Assembly: GCA_040772545.1 (NCBI GenBank)
Contig: JAXGXY010000006.1
Location: 27,980 to 91,979 of the forward strand
Source: UBA1431 sp002329665
GTDB lineage: Bacteria > Bacillota > Clostridia > Christensenellales > UBA1431
Reading direction: 5' to 3'
DNA length: 64,000 nucleotides
A model generated the notes under the pieces. The model ran no database searches, was not told the origin of the DNA, and saw only the letters and a list, made by a program, of their open reading frames with translations. Shown piece by piece: positions 16,308 to 25,387 of the stretch (within the stretch, counting starts at the first letter, position 1; each line of letters starts with the position of its first letter). Position numbers and translations under genes: made by a program.

Positions 16308-17226
16308 ATCATATATACAATAACCAAACCTTTAATCGAGTTTTCGCACAACATGCACAGGGCTATGCTTCCTTTGCATGGATCGGCACAGAACAGCGTC
16401 TGCATACCAGTCCGCACGCGGACTCTATGTCATGTAAGCCGCAGAAGCCGTTTCTCCAAATGCAAACGTAACGGAATAGCTGTTTTAAACAGGTCGTGGG
16501 CCATACCAGAATCACCGATACATTCGGCAAGCTAGTTGTATTTTAGTGTATACTTTCGTGTGTACTCGGCAGAATAATAGTTATTGGGATAAACCCCTCA
16601 AACCCGCTGTTTAAGGGGATTTTCTAGTGTCTAAGTTGAACGAGATTGATACAATTTAATTGTTACGCGTTTAAAGGAACAGGGGGTGCAAGATTGAGTT
16701 TCGGATGTGCGTACTGCTGCGTTGAGCGGTAGCTTTGTTCGTTTCTATCGGTGTGTATCAGTACCTTTCCTCAATAATCAAGCCCCCTAACAGGGGTGTA
16801 GCAAATTCGGTACATATCCTTGAAATACTCGTCTATGAACTCTTTCTCATAATCAAGGCAATGGTCTATCCAAACTTCGTCGTCAATTTCTTGATCGGTT
16901 ACCAACTCAATATATTCCTTAATATTCATAGGATGGAGTATTTGTATGTCAATCATTCGTTTTCACCGCGATTCATTTGATAATATGAGTTAACGGTTTC
17001 GGCAGAACCTAAGGTCTTAACTGTACAAATCCCCCTCTCCCCAACTGCCGTAATGCCATTTTGCTGCTACCCGGGCAGAGGCAGTCCGAACCCGTCTTAG
17101 CTAGATATTAGCATATTTCTCCATTTTAGACATCTCGAAAGCAAGCACTATATCACCTTAGATCCGCCTTTATTCTCTATATTATGACTATATGCCTGCC
17201 ACAACCAGATTTCTTGCCCATAATAT
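16308..17226. other. Long AT-rich stretch with little coding sense
   Basis: About 0.9 kb between the terminator and the tRNA pair. A hairpin-like CCCCT…AGGGGATTTT is at about 16595-16625. A small acidic ORF (16771-16956, listed separately) is the only plausible gene. No tRNA, known ncRNA or transposase is recognised. Lying next to tRNA genes, this may be decayed integrated DNA, but no direct repeat of a tRNA end was found by eye. Confidence 0.4.
16771..16956 (-). CDS. Small acidic hypothetical protein
   Basis: 61 residues, acidic and probably helical (IKEYIELVTDQEIDDEVW, DYEKEFIDEYFKDMY). CGGTGA lies 6-7 nt before the ATG. The AT-rich codons fit the surrounding stretch rather than the core genome. 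It may be a fragment of a longer protein. No family recognised. Confidence 0.4.
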   Translation of the reverse strand: MIDIQILHPMNIKEYIELVTDQEIDDEVWIDHCLDYEKEFIDEYFKDMYRICYTPVRGLDY

Positions 17227-17228
17227 GA

Positions 17229-17266
17229 TAAAATAGCCACTACGCCCGATTGCGTAATGGCTATTT
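17229..17266 (-). terminator. Terminator of the tRNA-Thr/tRNA-Pro unit
   Basis: On the - strand, the stem AAATAGCCATTACGC / GCGTAGTGGCTATTT (one G-T pair) with a 6-nt loop ends in TTTTATC, 11 nt after the tRNA-Pro CCA end. Confidence 0.85.
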
Positions 17267-17276
17267 CGTTAATTCG

Positions 17277-17353
<77 letters not shown>

Positions 17354-17356
17354 TCT

Positions 17357-17432
17357 TGGAGCCAATGAGGGGACTCGAACCCCTGACCTGCTGATTACGA
17401 ATCAGCTGCTCTGCCATCTGAGCTACATTGGC
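17357..17432 (-). tRNA. tRNA-Thr (CGT)
   Basis: Cloverleaf GCCAATG…CATTGGC, T73 and an encoded CCA. Anticodon stem CTGAT/ATCAG, loop TTCGTAA, anticodon CGT; T arm GGTTCGAGTCC. It is the first gene of a two-tRNA transcript. Confidence 0.97.
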
Positions 17433-17454
17433 TTAAATCTCTGCACAGTTGGTA

Positions 17455-17483
17455 ATTATAGCACACCGCCCGTGCATTGTCAC
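17455..17483 (-). promoter_or_regulatory. Promoter of the tRNA pair
   Basis: On the - strand GTGACA (17478-17483), a 17-bp spacer and TATAAT (17455-17460), about 22 nt before tRNA-Thr. Confidence 0.75.
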
Positions 17484-17602
17484 TACCCATTTCGCCGTAT
17501 CCCGGACGCGGCGCCGGCGCTTTTCGCGTGTTCGTTCCACCGGTATACACGGGCCACAGTTCCCGGCGCATGGCCTGTCCGGGGCCGAAGCGGGCGCGGC
17601 GT

Positions 17603-18343
17603 TCAGCGTGTGCCGACCGTCCATTCGTGCACGATCGCGGACCCTGCCGGGGCATCCGTGACGCACTTGGGGGCGCCATCGCAGAAATTGTTGATCTGCA
17701 TGCCGTTTACCACCATCGAAAACGAGCAGTTCAGGAATGCGGAAGCCTTTTCGCAGATGATCATGCGCGTCATGTAAATCTGCATGAATTCGAGCACCGA
17801 GGAAGTCTCGTCCATCGTGAACTCGAAACGGATGTTGGACGTTTCCGGATCGACGTACAGCTTGGTTTTTTGGATCGCGTAGTTGACGCGGTCGTGGATG
17901 TCTTTTTCGTCGTGCTGGCCTTTGCGCACGCGGGTGCGGTGCGCGTCGATCTTGTCGGCGATGATGAGCGCGGCGGAGATTTCGCTCACCGGCCTGCCGG
18001 TCTCTTCCTCGTGGCTCCCCACCGCCGTGCAGACGCGACATACTTCCGTAAGGTCCATGCCCATATCGGACAGGATGGGGAACAGCAGCGTGGCCCCGAT
18101 CGCGCCGTGGTTCTTCCGGTTGACCAGGTTCCCCACATCGTGCACCCACCCCGCGACCGCGCCGAGTTCGCAGGTCCGTTCCGGGTATCCGAGGCGCCTG
18201 AGGATGTCCGAGGTCACCTTGCTCACGTATCCGACGTGCCGCGGTCCGTGGTCCGTGTATCCGATCGCCGCCAGCGCGGCGTTGGCGCTGTCGATGAGCG
18301 TGCCGATCCTTCTGTCCGCCTTGATGTCCGCCAATGTTACCAT
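17603..18343 (-). CDS. HD-domain phosphohydrolase
   Basis: 246 residues. DHGPRHVGYVSKV, GWVHDVGNLVNRKNHG and GSHEEETG give the H…HD…H…D metal-binding layout of HD hydrolases, followed by IADKIDAHR. It could cleave a phosphodiester or nucleotide substrate. Its ATG overlaps the stop of the upstream gene (TAATG at 18341-18345), so translation is coupled. It is the third gene of a TPR/HEAT-like/HD trio. The HD fold is clear; the substrate is unknown. Confidence 0.85.
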   Translation of the reverse strand: MVTLADIKADRRIGTLIDSANAALAAIGYTDHGPRHVGYVSKVTSDILRRLGYPERTCELGAVAGWVHDVGNLVNRKNHGAIGATLLFPILSDMGMDLTEVCRVCTAVGSHEEETGRPVSEISAALIIADKIDAHRTRVRKGQHDEKDIHDRVNYAIQKTKLYVDPETSNIRFEFTMDETSSVLEFMQIYMTRMIICEKASAFLNCSFSMVVNGMQINNFCDGAPKCVTDAPAGSAIVHEWTVGTR

Positions 18344-19206
18344 TACGTCTCCCGTCCCTGCTTGGTTTTTCTGCATAAGGCTTGATAATCCGGGTCGTTC
18401 GAGAAATCACGCTCGACTTCCACAAGCCCTCCCAGTTGCTCGTAGGCGTCGCGGATCGCGATATAGTCCAGATAGCGCAAATCGCGCGACAGCAAGGCTT
18501 TTTCCAGCGCGCCGGCCGCCCTCGCGTCCCCCATGCGCGCGAGGCAAAACGCGTAGAACCCCCTGTTTTCCCATTCCGTTTCGAAATGCAACAAGAGGGC
18601 GTTTAGGGCGCCCTTTAGCCGCAGTTCAGACGCGATGTCCGCGTAACTCTCCCTCGCGAGCGGATTCTCGGTGTTTTCAAGGGCCGCGATGAGCCTCCCG
18701 CCCACCGCCTCACCCAGCAGCAGGAGCGCCTGGGCGCATTGGAGCGCCACCTCGTCCTCGCGCGATTCCATCGCCTCGATCCGCTCGAAATACCAGGGCG
18801 CCGCCTTTTGGCTAAGCATGTGCATCAACGCCTCGATCGCCGCGGCCTGGGCCAGTTTCGCGCGCGGCGTTTCCCAATCCCGGCTTTCGTAGAGGAGCGC
18901 GACGAGCGCGTCCTGCATGGCTTCGCCCCGGTCGAGCACCGCGTTCATCAGAAGGTCGGGGAGGTCCTTGCCTTCGCCGGCGTAACGGAGCATCTCCCGT
19001 ACGAGCTCTCCGTCCGAATGCCCGTCGAACGCCTGTCCGGGCGCAAGGCCATTGAGCGCGGCGTTGGGCTCTTTGAGCCAGGCCGCATAGATTTCCGGCA
19101 TCTCGTCCTCGATACGCTGCATGGCTTTTTCGTCCGCGGCGTGTTCGCTTATGTATTCTTTCAGGTATCGCCTGAACAGTTGGTCAAAATCAATCCTGTC
19201 CGTCAT
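18343..19206 (-). CDS. HEAT-repeat-like protein of unknown function
   Basis: 287 residues, nearly all helical and rich in Ala, Leu and Glu. Repeated helical pairs such as LAQAAAIEALMHMLSQ, DEVALQCAQALLLLGEAVGG and GFYAFCLARMGDARAAGALEKAL suggest HEAT/armadillo-like repeats, without catalytic motifs. It overlaps the TPR gene by 17 nt at its 5' end and the HD gene by 1 nt at its 3' end, so the three are one unit and may act together as a scaffold plus hydrolase. Confidence 0.65.
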   Translation of the reverse strand: MTDRIDFDQLFRRYLKEYISEHAADEKAMQRIEDEMPEIYAAWLKEPNAALNGLAPGQAFDGHSDGELVREMLRYAGEGKDLPDLLMNAVLDRGEAMQDALVALLYESRDWETPRAKLAQAAAIEALMHMLSQKAAPWYFERIEAMESREDEVALQCAQALLLLGEAVGGRLIAALENTENPLARESYADIASELRLKGALNALLLHFETEWENRGFYAFCLARMGDARAAGALEKALLSRDLRYLDYIAIRDAYEQLGGLVEVERDFSNDPDYQALCRKTKQGRET

Positions 19207-20896
19207 CTTTCTCTTTCAGCTTTTCTCTCATGCGGGCGAGGTTTTTGTTGAACAGCGCGAGCCCCACGCCGTAGATGCGGCACAACGCGCTTTTCCCGAC
19301 GCCGTCGTTCTCCTTTCGGGTCACGAGGTATTCCGCCACCGCCGCCCACGCTTCCCTTTCGCGGATCGTGTGGAAATCGGGGGCGCAACGGTAAGCGTAC
19401 TCCTCCCACAGCGCGAGCGCCTTGTCGATCAGCGCGCGCGGGCGGCGCCCGTGCATCCCCTGTCGGATAGCGTCGCGCACCGCGCGGAATCCTACGGGTA
19501 CCGCTGTGTGTTTCGCGTTGACGTACACTTCCACGATGCTCTGGTTCAGATAGGCCATGTACGGTTCTTCGGCGCCGATCTGGCTAAGCAGCGCGAACAC
19601 TTCCTGCTTCAGTTCGTCAGGCTCGTTGCGCCTGAGGATGTAGGCCTTCAACAGCTCGATCGCCCTCTCGTCGCGGAAAGAGGCCACGAGGTTGATGACG
19701 GCCTTTTTAATGATAGCGTCGTTTATCTCCAGGCCCCAGTTGATGATGCCGAAGAATTCCGGGTCGTGCTCCCAGTGCTCCCTCAGGTCCTGCACGCTCA
19801 GGCGCACGCAGTCGTTGAGGTACTTGATGCGCCGGATGATTTCGTCGAACGGGACCTGGTAATGGTAGGAAAGCTGGCGTTCGGGCATCTCGCGCAGGAG
19901 GTACTGGTTGCTAAGGTTGCGGTAGTACCCCGCGACCGTGTTCATGGGATCGAGCTTGAGCACGCGGTTCCAGTAGTCGAGCGCCGCATGGTACTGTTGG
20001 AGGTTGAAATGCGAAACGGCCAGATAGTGCAGGACCTTCTTGTCGAAAGCGTAGTACGAGAGGAGCTGCTTGAGCATGCGCTGCGCGTCCTGGTGCATGC
20101 CCAGCTCGCAGAAGGTGATGCAGATCTTATGGATCTCCTCCGGGTCCTTCGTATTGATGCGAAGGATCCTCCGCACCGCTTCCCGAACGCGCGCCTCGTC
20201 CTCTTTTTCGCGGCAGAAGATGGCCATGTTGCAGTTCGCGTGGATGTTGTTCGGGCACTCGGCGAGGACCTTCCGGCTCACTTCGATGGCCCGGTCCAGG
20301 TCCTTGTTGCAGTAATAGGCCAGCGCCAGGTTGTTCTGGACGAACACCAGGCTGTCGTCCTTTTTTAGAAGATCGCTGAACATCTCGATCGCCTTTTCGT
20401 ATTCGCCGTTATCGAGAAGGTCTTTCCCCTTCATCGCGAGCGAGTAGTCCTGCGGCATGTCCGTGTGATCGGAGTACAGATTGTCCTGCATCCTGAGGAC
20501 GTCCAGAAAGTCTTCGACGTCGGGGATGAATTCCCCGTCGGGCGCCAGGTCCAGATACCGGTCGAACGATTCCCTGGCCTTGGAAAACTCCTGCATGCCC
20601 ATGAAATTGCATCCCATCGCGAAGATGCATTCGGGGTTTTCGGGAGAGTCCTTCTTTAACAGCCCCAGGAGCAACTGGTTGGACTCGTCGAAATACCCCA
20701 TCTCCGTATAAAGCTCGGCGAGTTCGAGCCGGTACTGTACGTTCCCCGGGTCTTTCTCGATGGCTTTGCGGTAGTATCCGAGGGCCTCGAAATAATTGTT
20801 GCGGTCCATGTGACGAAGGGCGCGCCGCTGGTAGAACGTCCCCGTCTGTTCAAAAGACAGGATATTTTTTTCTTTCTTGATGTTTTGCTTCGACAT
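19190..20896 (-). CDS. Tetratricopeptide-repeat protein
   Basis: 568 residues. TPR units are clear from about residue 25 (YFEALGYYRKAIEKDPGNV, YFDESNQLLLGLLKKDSPEN) through AIEMFSDLLKKDDSLVFVQN, AIEVSRKVLAECPNNIHAN to about 350. The second half is helical with fewer clear repeats and ends in a basic tail (AEKLKEKDDGQD-like). No signal peptide. It is the first gene of the TPR/HEAT-like/HD unit, probably a protein-interaction scaffold. Confidence 0.8.
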   Translation of the reverse strand: MSKQNIKKEKNILSFEQTGTFYQRRALRHMDRNNYFEALGYYRKAIEKDPGNVQYRLELAELYTEMGYFDESNQLLLGLLKKDSPENPECIFAMGCNFMGMQEFSKARESFDRYLDLAPDGEFIPDVEDFLDVLRMQDNLYSDHTDMPQDYSLAMKGKDLLDNGEYEKAIEMFSDLLKKDDSLVFVQNNLALAYYCNKDLDRAIEVSRKVLAECPNNIHANCNMAIFCREKEDEARVREAVRRILRINTKDPEEIHKICITFCELGMHQDAQRMLKQLLSYYAFDKKVLHYLAVSHFNLQQYHAALDYWNRVLKLDPMNTVAGYYRNLSNQYLLREMPERQLSYHYQVPFDEIIRRIKYLNDCVRLSVQDLREHWEHDPEFFGIINWGLEINDAIIKKAVINLVASFRDERAIELLKAYILRRNEPDELKQEVFALLSQIGAEEPYMAYLNQSIVEVYVNAKHTAVPVGFRAVRDAIRQGMHGRRPRALIDKALALWEEYAYRCAPDFHTIREREAWAAVAEYLVTRKENDGVGKSALCRIYGVGLALFNKNLARMREKLKEKDDGQD

Positions 20897-20951
20897 GTCT
20901 TTCTCCGACCCAGCGCCATTAGCCCGGGTCCCGTCCGTCCCCCCATATAAC

Positions 20952-21839
20952 CTACGCCTGAAACGCCGCCTCCAAAAACCCCTTCAGGGCCGGCCCGTCG
21001 AAACGGTGGCTGCGGTTGCAGAAGCGGCAGTTCAGCTCCGCGCCGCCGTCCTCTTCGATGATCTCCTCCAGCGCCCGGGGGCCCAGGGCGACAAGCGCCC
21101 CTTCCATGCGTTCGGGGCTGCAGCCGCACCTCCAGCGCGGCTCGGTCCTCTCGAGCACCCGAAGGCCGGCGTCCTGCAGGATGCTGCCCAGCGCTTCCTC
21201 TGCCCCCGCTCCGCCGAAAATGGCGTCCCCGAACGAGGTCAGCGCTTCCGCCTGTGCTTCCAGGCGCCCGACGATCTCGCCGGGGCAGCCGGGCAGCGGC
21301 TGCATGAGCACGCCGCCGGAGCGCAGCACGCGCATGTCGGGCGCGACCAGCACGCCGAGATAGGAGAGCGTCGGCTGCTGCTGCGAAAAGAGGAAATGCG
21401 CGGCGATGTCCTCGGCCACCTCCCCCGAAACGAGGGCGGTCTTGCCGCAGTAGGGTTCGCCCCTGCCCGTGTCCATGACGACCGTTAGCGTGCCCTCCCT
21501 GCCAACCGCGCCGCCCACGTCCAGCTTCCCCCGGTCGTTGAGCGGTAGGTCGACGCGCGGGTTCTCCACGTATCCTTTCGCTTCCGCGCCGGGGCGCGCG
21601 ACGGCCACAACGTTCCCCGCCGGTCCGTTCCCGCTGAAAACGAGCGATACCGAACCCTCGGGGTGCTTGATCGACGAGGCCATCAGAATGGCTCCCGTCA
21701 GCGCGCGGCCCAGCGCCGCCGCGCATACGGGCCACGTGCCGTGGACCCTCTGCGCTTCGCCCGCCAGCCGTGTCGTGTTCGCGGCCAGCACCGCGACGTT
21801 CCCGCCGTAGGCCAGCGCGCGGACCAGTTCGTCTTTCAT
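20952..21839 (-). CDS. hslO: Redox-regulated chaperone Hsp33
   Basis: 295 residues. RALTGAILMASSIKHPEGSV and the C-terminal zinc site CGCS…CRFC match Hsp33. Disulfide formation at those four Cys activates the holdase function under oxidative stress. The start is ATG 21839 (MKDELVRALAYGGN), which begins the conserved domain; the open frame extends 17 codons further. It heads the C-terminal end of a - strand group with a methyltransferase (23-nt gap) and an M20 peptidase. Confidence 0.95.
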   Translation of the reverse strand: MKDELVRALAYGGNVAVLAANTTRLAGEAQRVHGTWPVCAAALGRALTGAILMASSIKHPEGSVSLVFSGNGPAGNVVAVARPGAEAKGYVENPRVDLPLNDRGKLDVGGAVGREGTLTVVMDTGRGEPYCGKTALVSGEVAEDIAAHFLFSQQQPTLSYLGVLVAPDMRVLRSGGVLMQPLPGCPGEIVGRLEAQAEALTSFGDAIFGGAGAEEALGSILQDAGLRVLERTEPRWRCGCSPERMEGALVALGPRALEEIIEEDGGAELNCRFCNRSHRFDGPALKGFLEAAFQA

Positions 21840-21862
21840 ATCTATGCGTCCCCAAAAGCAGA

Positions 21863-22609
21863 TTAAACCTTCCTGGCCACAACCTGCCATCTTTCGTCGT
21901 TTTCCCGTGCGGGCTCCCTGCCCATGAACGAGTAGGCCCCAAGTGTCTCAAGGCCCGCCGGCCGCATCGCGTGTTCGAGCTCATCAAGCGTATGCGCGCG
22001 CTGCACGTGCTCCTCCTCGAACCGGCGGTAGCGCCCGTCGGTCTCCCTGACGAACAACGTCAGCTGCATCCGGCAAAGGGCCGATCCGGCGTCGTAGGCG
22101 TTATACCATATGAACGCCGCTTCCCCGGCCTCGTCCGCGAACGTCCTGTCGCCGATGACGTTTTCGAACTTATACGGCGTGCTCACGTCGAACAGCAAAA
22201 GCCCGCCCGGCCTGAGCACGGCGGACGCGCGCGCGAAAAACGCCCGGAGGTCGGCCACGGCCGTCAAATAGTTCACGCCGTCCAGCGCGCAGTTCACGAC
22301 GCCCACCGGCGCGTGGAGCGCGAGCGCCCGCAGGTCCTGGCACACGAACCCTGCCTGCAGCCCCTCTGCGCGCGCCTTCTCGGCGGCGCGCCCCAGCATC
22401 GCGGGCGAAGCGTCCGCGCCCGTGACCGCAAAACCCGCCTTTTTCAGCAGCAGGGTCATCGTGCCCGTGCCGCAGGCGGCGTCGAGCAGCGTTTTCTCCG
22501 GCGCCCCGTGTTCCTCGATAAGCGCAACAAGATAGCCGGCCCAGGCCCCGTAGTCCACGTCGGTCATCAGGGCGTCGTAGCAGGCGGCAAACGCCTCATA
22601 TGGAAGCAT
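21863..22609 (-). CDS. Class I SAM-dependent methyltransferase
   Basis: 248 residues. Motif I LLDAACGTGTMTLLLKKAG, the acidic loop VTGADASPAML, motif IV NCALDGVNYL and RPGGLLLFDVS are those of a Rossmann-fold methyltransferase. The N-terminus YEAFAACYDALMTDVDYGAW is of the type seen in YqeM-like proteins. The ATG overlaps the upstream stop (TAATG at 22607-22611). The substrate cannot be told from sequence. Confidence 0.85.
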   Translation of the reverse strand: MLPYEAFAACYDALMTDVDYGAWAGYLVALIEEHGAPEKTLLDAACGTGTMTLLLKKAGFAVTGADASPAMLGRAAEKARAEGLQAGFVCQDLRALALHAPVGVVNCALDGVNYLTAVADLRAFFARASAVLRPGGLLLFDVSTPYKFENVIGDRTFADEAGEAAFIWYNAYDAGSALCRMQLTLFVRETDGRYRRFEEEHVQRAHTLDELEHAMRPAGLETLGAYSFMGREPARENDERWQVVARKV

Positions 22610-23763
22610 TATACCATCCCCGCGCAAAACGCGATACGCCAAAATGCTTCCAGCCCGGCGGCCAGCGCCGCCTCGTCGAAGTCGAAGCGCGGGGTGTGCA
22701 GCGCGTGCACGTGCCCCTTATCCTCGTTCCTGCACCCCAGGAACAGGAAAAGCCCCGGCACCTCCCGCTGGTAGTAGGCAAAATCCTCGGCCGTCATCAG
22801 CGGCGCGGGCTCGAAGGCCATGTCACCGAGCAACAAGGCCGCTTTCTTCGCGAGGCGCTCGTCGTTGACGACCGGCGGATAATACATCGTCTCGCGAAAG
22901 TCCGCGTAAACGCCCATGCCTTTTTCAAGGCCCGCCATCAGCGCCGCAATCCTTTCCTTCGTCCTCAGGAAGACGGCTTTGGAATAGCTCCGCAGCGTGC
23001 CCTGCAAAACGACTTTCCGGGCCACGATGTTGCGGGCCTCGCCGCCGCTGACCTTCCCGATGGACACCACGCAGGCCTCGAACGGGTCGGTGTCGCGCGA
23101 CACGATCCCCTGCATCTGCACCACCAGGTGCGCCGCGGCGAGCAGCGCGTCCACGCCCTCGTGGGGCATCGCCGCGTGCGCGCTCCTGCCCGTGACGGTG
23201 ATGTCGAACTCGGACGCCGCGGCCATCAGCGCGCCGGGCCTGAGCCCGATGCGCCCCTGCGGGATGTGCGGCATCAGGTGCAGCCCGAACACCGAGTCCA
23301 CATCGGGGTCCCTGAGCACCCCCGCCTCAACCATGCCTTTGGCGCCGCCCACGCTCTCCTCGGCGGGCTGGAATAGAAGCACGATGTCGTTGACCATCCT
23401 GTCGCGGTGAGAACGAAGGAGGGCGGCGAAGGCGAGCAGGACCGCCATATGGCCGTCGTGCCCGCAGGCGTGCATGAGCCCAGGCGACTGCGAAGCGTAG
23501 GGCACTTCGTTCTCCTCCGTTACGCGCAACGCGTCCATGTCCGCCCTGAAACAGAGCGTCCCCGACGGCCGTGGGGCGCGGTAAACGGCTTTCACCCCCG
23601 TGCCGACGCATTCGACGGAATCCGCGCCGGTCCCCTGCAGGTTCTCCAGTATGAAGCGCTGCGTCCTGTGCTCCGCGTGCGCGGGTTCGGGGATGCGGTG
23701 CAGGGCCCTGCGCAGGTCCCGAAGCAGGTCTTTGGCGTCCGAAAATACGGGAGTGGGATTCAT
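22609..23763 (-). CDS. M20-family amidohydrolase
   Basis: 384 residues. MHACGHDGHMAVLL, PAEESVGGAKGM, TGRSAHAAMPHEGVDAL and MTAEDFAYYQREVPG are the metal-binding and dimer-domain motifs of M20D carboxypeptidases/aminoacylases. Candidates include N-acyl-amino acid or N-acetyldiaminopimelate deacetylase. The latter would suit the dap operon nearby on the other strand, but the sequence alone does not decide. It is the first gene of the M20/methyltransferase/hslO group. Confidence 0.85.
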   Translation of the reverse strand: MNPTPVFSDAKDLLRDLRRALHRIPEPAHAEHRTQRFILENLQGTGADSVECVGTGVKAVYRAPRPSGTLCFRADMDALRVTEENEVPYASQSPGLMHACGHDGHMAVLLAFAALLRSHRDRMVNDIVLLFQPAEESVGGAKGMVEAGVLRDPDVDSVFGLHLMPHIPQGRIGLRPGALMAAASEFDITVTGRSAHAAMPHEGVDALLAAAHLVVQMQGIVSRDTDPFEACVVSIGKVSGGEARNIVARKVVLQGTLRSYSKAVFLRTKERIAALMAGLEKGMGVYADFRETMYYPPVVNDERLAKKAALLLGDMAFEPAPLMTAEDFAYYQREVPGLFLFLGCRNEDKGHVHALHTPRFDFDEAALAAGLEAFWRIAFCAGMV

Positions 23764-24018
23764 GTCCGGCCTCTCTTTCTGTGCCTTCCATGATACCCTA
23801 TTAATAGCTATTTTTCAACGATACGGCCGCGTCCTGCCCAAAATCGGGAATTCCTGCCGCCGGGGCATGCGGCGGGTCCATATACAACCGGCATCCCCGC
23901 TTTATTTGCATCGGCCGCTTTCATTTTCAATGCAGTCACTTTTTTAATACACAGCTTCCATGGCCGCTGAATCAGGCCCATGCGCTTCAACCGCTTCCGG
24001 GAGCTTTCGACAAACGTG
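23764..24018. other. Divergent gap before the lysine operon
   Basis: Holds the 5' side of the M20 gene and sequence upstream of the asd promoter. No gene is supported; an open - strand frame over 23808-24206 crosses the lysine riboswitch and is not credible. Confidence 0.4.
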
Positions 24019-24047
24019 TTGACTTTGGACCGCAAAGATGATATAGT
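24019..24047 (+). promoter_or_regulatory. Promoter of the asd-dapA-dapB operon
   Basis: TTGACT (24019-24024), a 17-bp spacer and TATAGT (24042-24047), some 20 nt before the lysine riboswitch. Confidence 0.75.
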
Positions 24048-24065
24048 CCTACTACGCATAAGCAG

Positions 24066-24228
24066 ATTTGAGGCGCGGCAACCATCACTAACCCCCTCGA
24101 GCGCGTCACGGCGCGATGAGACGGGGCGAAAGGGGAAGCCGCCGAAGGGACCGCCCGTGAACGGCGTTCGCCCTGGGTGCACGGTGAACAACCCTGTAAC
24201 TGCCATCTTAAAGTGATGGAGCGCTTTT
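24066..24228 (+). ncRNA. Lysine riboswitch (L box)
   Basis: GAGGCGCGGCAACCATCA, GGGGAAGCCGCCGAAGGG, CCCTGGGTG, GAACAACCCTGTAACTG and TGATGGAGCGC occur in order, as in the L-box aptamer. It lies in front of asd-dapA-dapB with a terminator before asd, so lysine should switch the operon off by termination. Confidence 0.95.
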
Positions 24229-24287
24229 CTGTTTGGCTCGAGGGCGTTTTCGTTCCACGGAGAATCCCTCAGGGTTACCCTTAAAAG

Positions 24288-24316
24288 CGCGCCGGATTCG
24301 GCGTTTTTTATTTTAT
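24288..24316 (+). terminator. Lysine riboswitch terminator
   Basis: GC-rich stem CGCCG/CGGCG, extendable by a base pair, followed by TTTTTTATTTTATT, ending about 20 nt before the asd start. Confidence 0.85.
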
Positions 24317-24336
24317 TCAGGAATCGAGGTTACAGC

Positions 24337-25341
24337 ATGAGGAAATACGGCATCGCCGTCGTCGGCGCGACCGGCATGGTGGGAAGGAAAATGCTTCAGG
24401 TGCTCGAAGAGCGGAGGCTCCCCGCATCCGGCTACCACGCGTTCGCGTCCAGCCGTTCGGCCGGCAGGCGCATCGGGTTCATGGGCAAAGAACTGGTGGT
24501 CGAGGAACTGACGGAAAACTGTTTTGCGGGCAAGGACATCGACATCGCCCTGTTCTCGGCGGGCGGCGGGACCAGCCTCCATTACGCGCCCTTTTTCGCG
24601 AAGGCCGGCATCGTGGTCATCGACAACTCCAGCGCGTGGCGCATGCATAAGGACGTGCCGCTGGTCGTGCCCGAGGTGAACCCCGAAGCGCTGATGTCGC
24701 ACAACAACATCATCGCCAACCCCAACTGCTCGACCATCCAGGCCGTCGTGGCGCTCAAGCCCCTCTACGACCTTTACGGCATCGAGCGCATCGTCTTTTC
24801 GACCTATCAGGCCGTTTCGGGCGCCGGACTTGCCGGGTACAGGGACCTCGAAGGCGGGATAAGGGGCGAAGCGCCGAAGAAATTCACTTACCCCATCTTC
24901 GGCAACTGCCTGCCCCACATCGACGTGTTCCAGGATAACGGATACACGAAGGAAGAAACCAAGATGATCGACGAAACGCGCAAGATACTGGGCGACGACT
25001 CGATCCGCATCACCGCCACGACGGTGCGCGTGCCCGTCTTCTACGGCCACAGCGAGAGCATCAACGTCGAATTCAAGAAAGACTTGGACATGGAGGAACT
25101 CAGGGCCGCCCTCGAAGCCGCGCCGGGGATCGTGGTGGAAGACGACCCGGAGCAAAACAAATATCCGATGCCCGTCTTCGCGCAGGACACCGACGAAGTC
25201 TATGTCGGGCGCATACGGCGCGACGAATCCGTGCGCAGCGGGATCAACATGTGGGTCGTTGCCGACAACATCCGCAAGGGCGCGGCCACCAACGCCGTAC
25301 AGATCGCTGAGGAGCTTATCCGCATGCAGGATGCCCAATAA
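24337..25341 (+). CDS. asd: Aspartate-semialdehyde dehydrogenase
   Basis: 334 residues. The NADPH motif VVGATGMVGRKML is at the N-terminus, the catalytic Cys lies in NPNCSTIQ (about 129), and the substrate/His region includes RVPVFYGHSESINVEF. It makes L-aspartate 4-semialdehyde for lysine, threonine and methionine. It is the first gene of the operon and is controlled by the lysine riboswitch. Confidence 0.97.
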   Translation: MRKYGIAVVGATGMVGRKMLQVLEERRLPASGYHAFASSRSAGRRIGFMGKELVVEELTENCFAGKDIDIALFSAGGGTSLHYAPFFAKAGIVVIDNSSAWRMHKDVPLVVPEVNPEALMSHNNIIANPNCSTIQAVVALKPLYDLYGIERIVFSTYQAVSGAGLAGYRDLEGGIRGEAPKKFTYPIFGNCLPHIDVFQDNGYTKEETKMIDETRKILGDDSIRITATTVRVPVFYGHSESINVEFKKDLDMEELRAALEAAPGIVVEDDPEQNKYPMPVFAQDTDEVYVGRIRRDESVRSGINMWVVADNIRKGAATNAVQIAEELIRMQDAQ

Positions 25342-25387
25342 GCGGCGGGATGAAGGAACAGTTCCAACAATGAAAGGGAGTGTAGTT

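Noticed and set aside
16310..17226. 6S, SRP or tmRNA-like RNA
   Set aside because: No conserved core of any of these was seen; only weak hairpins.
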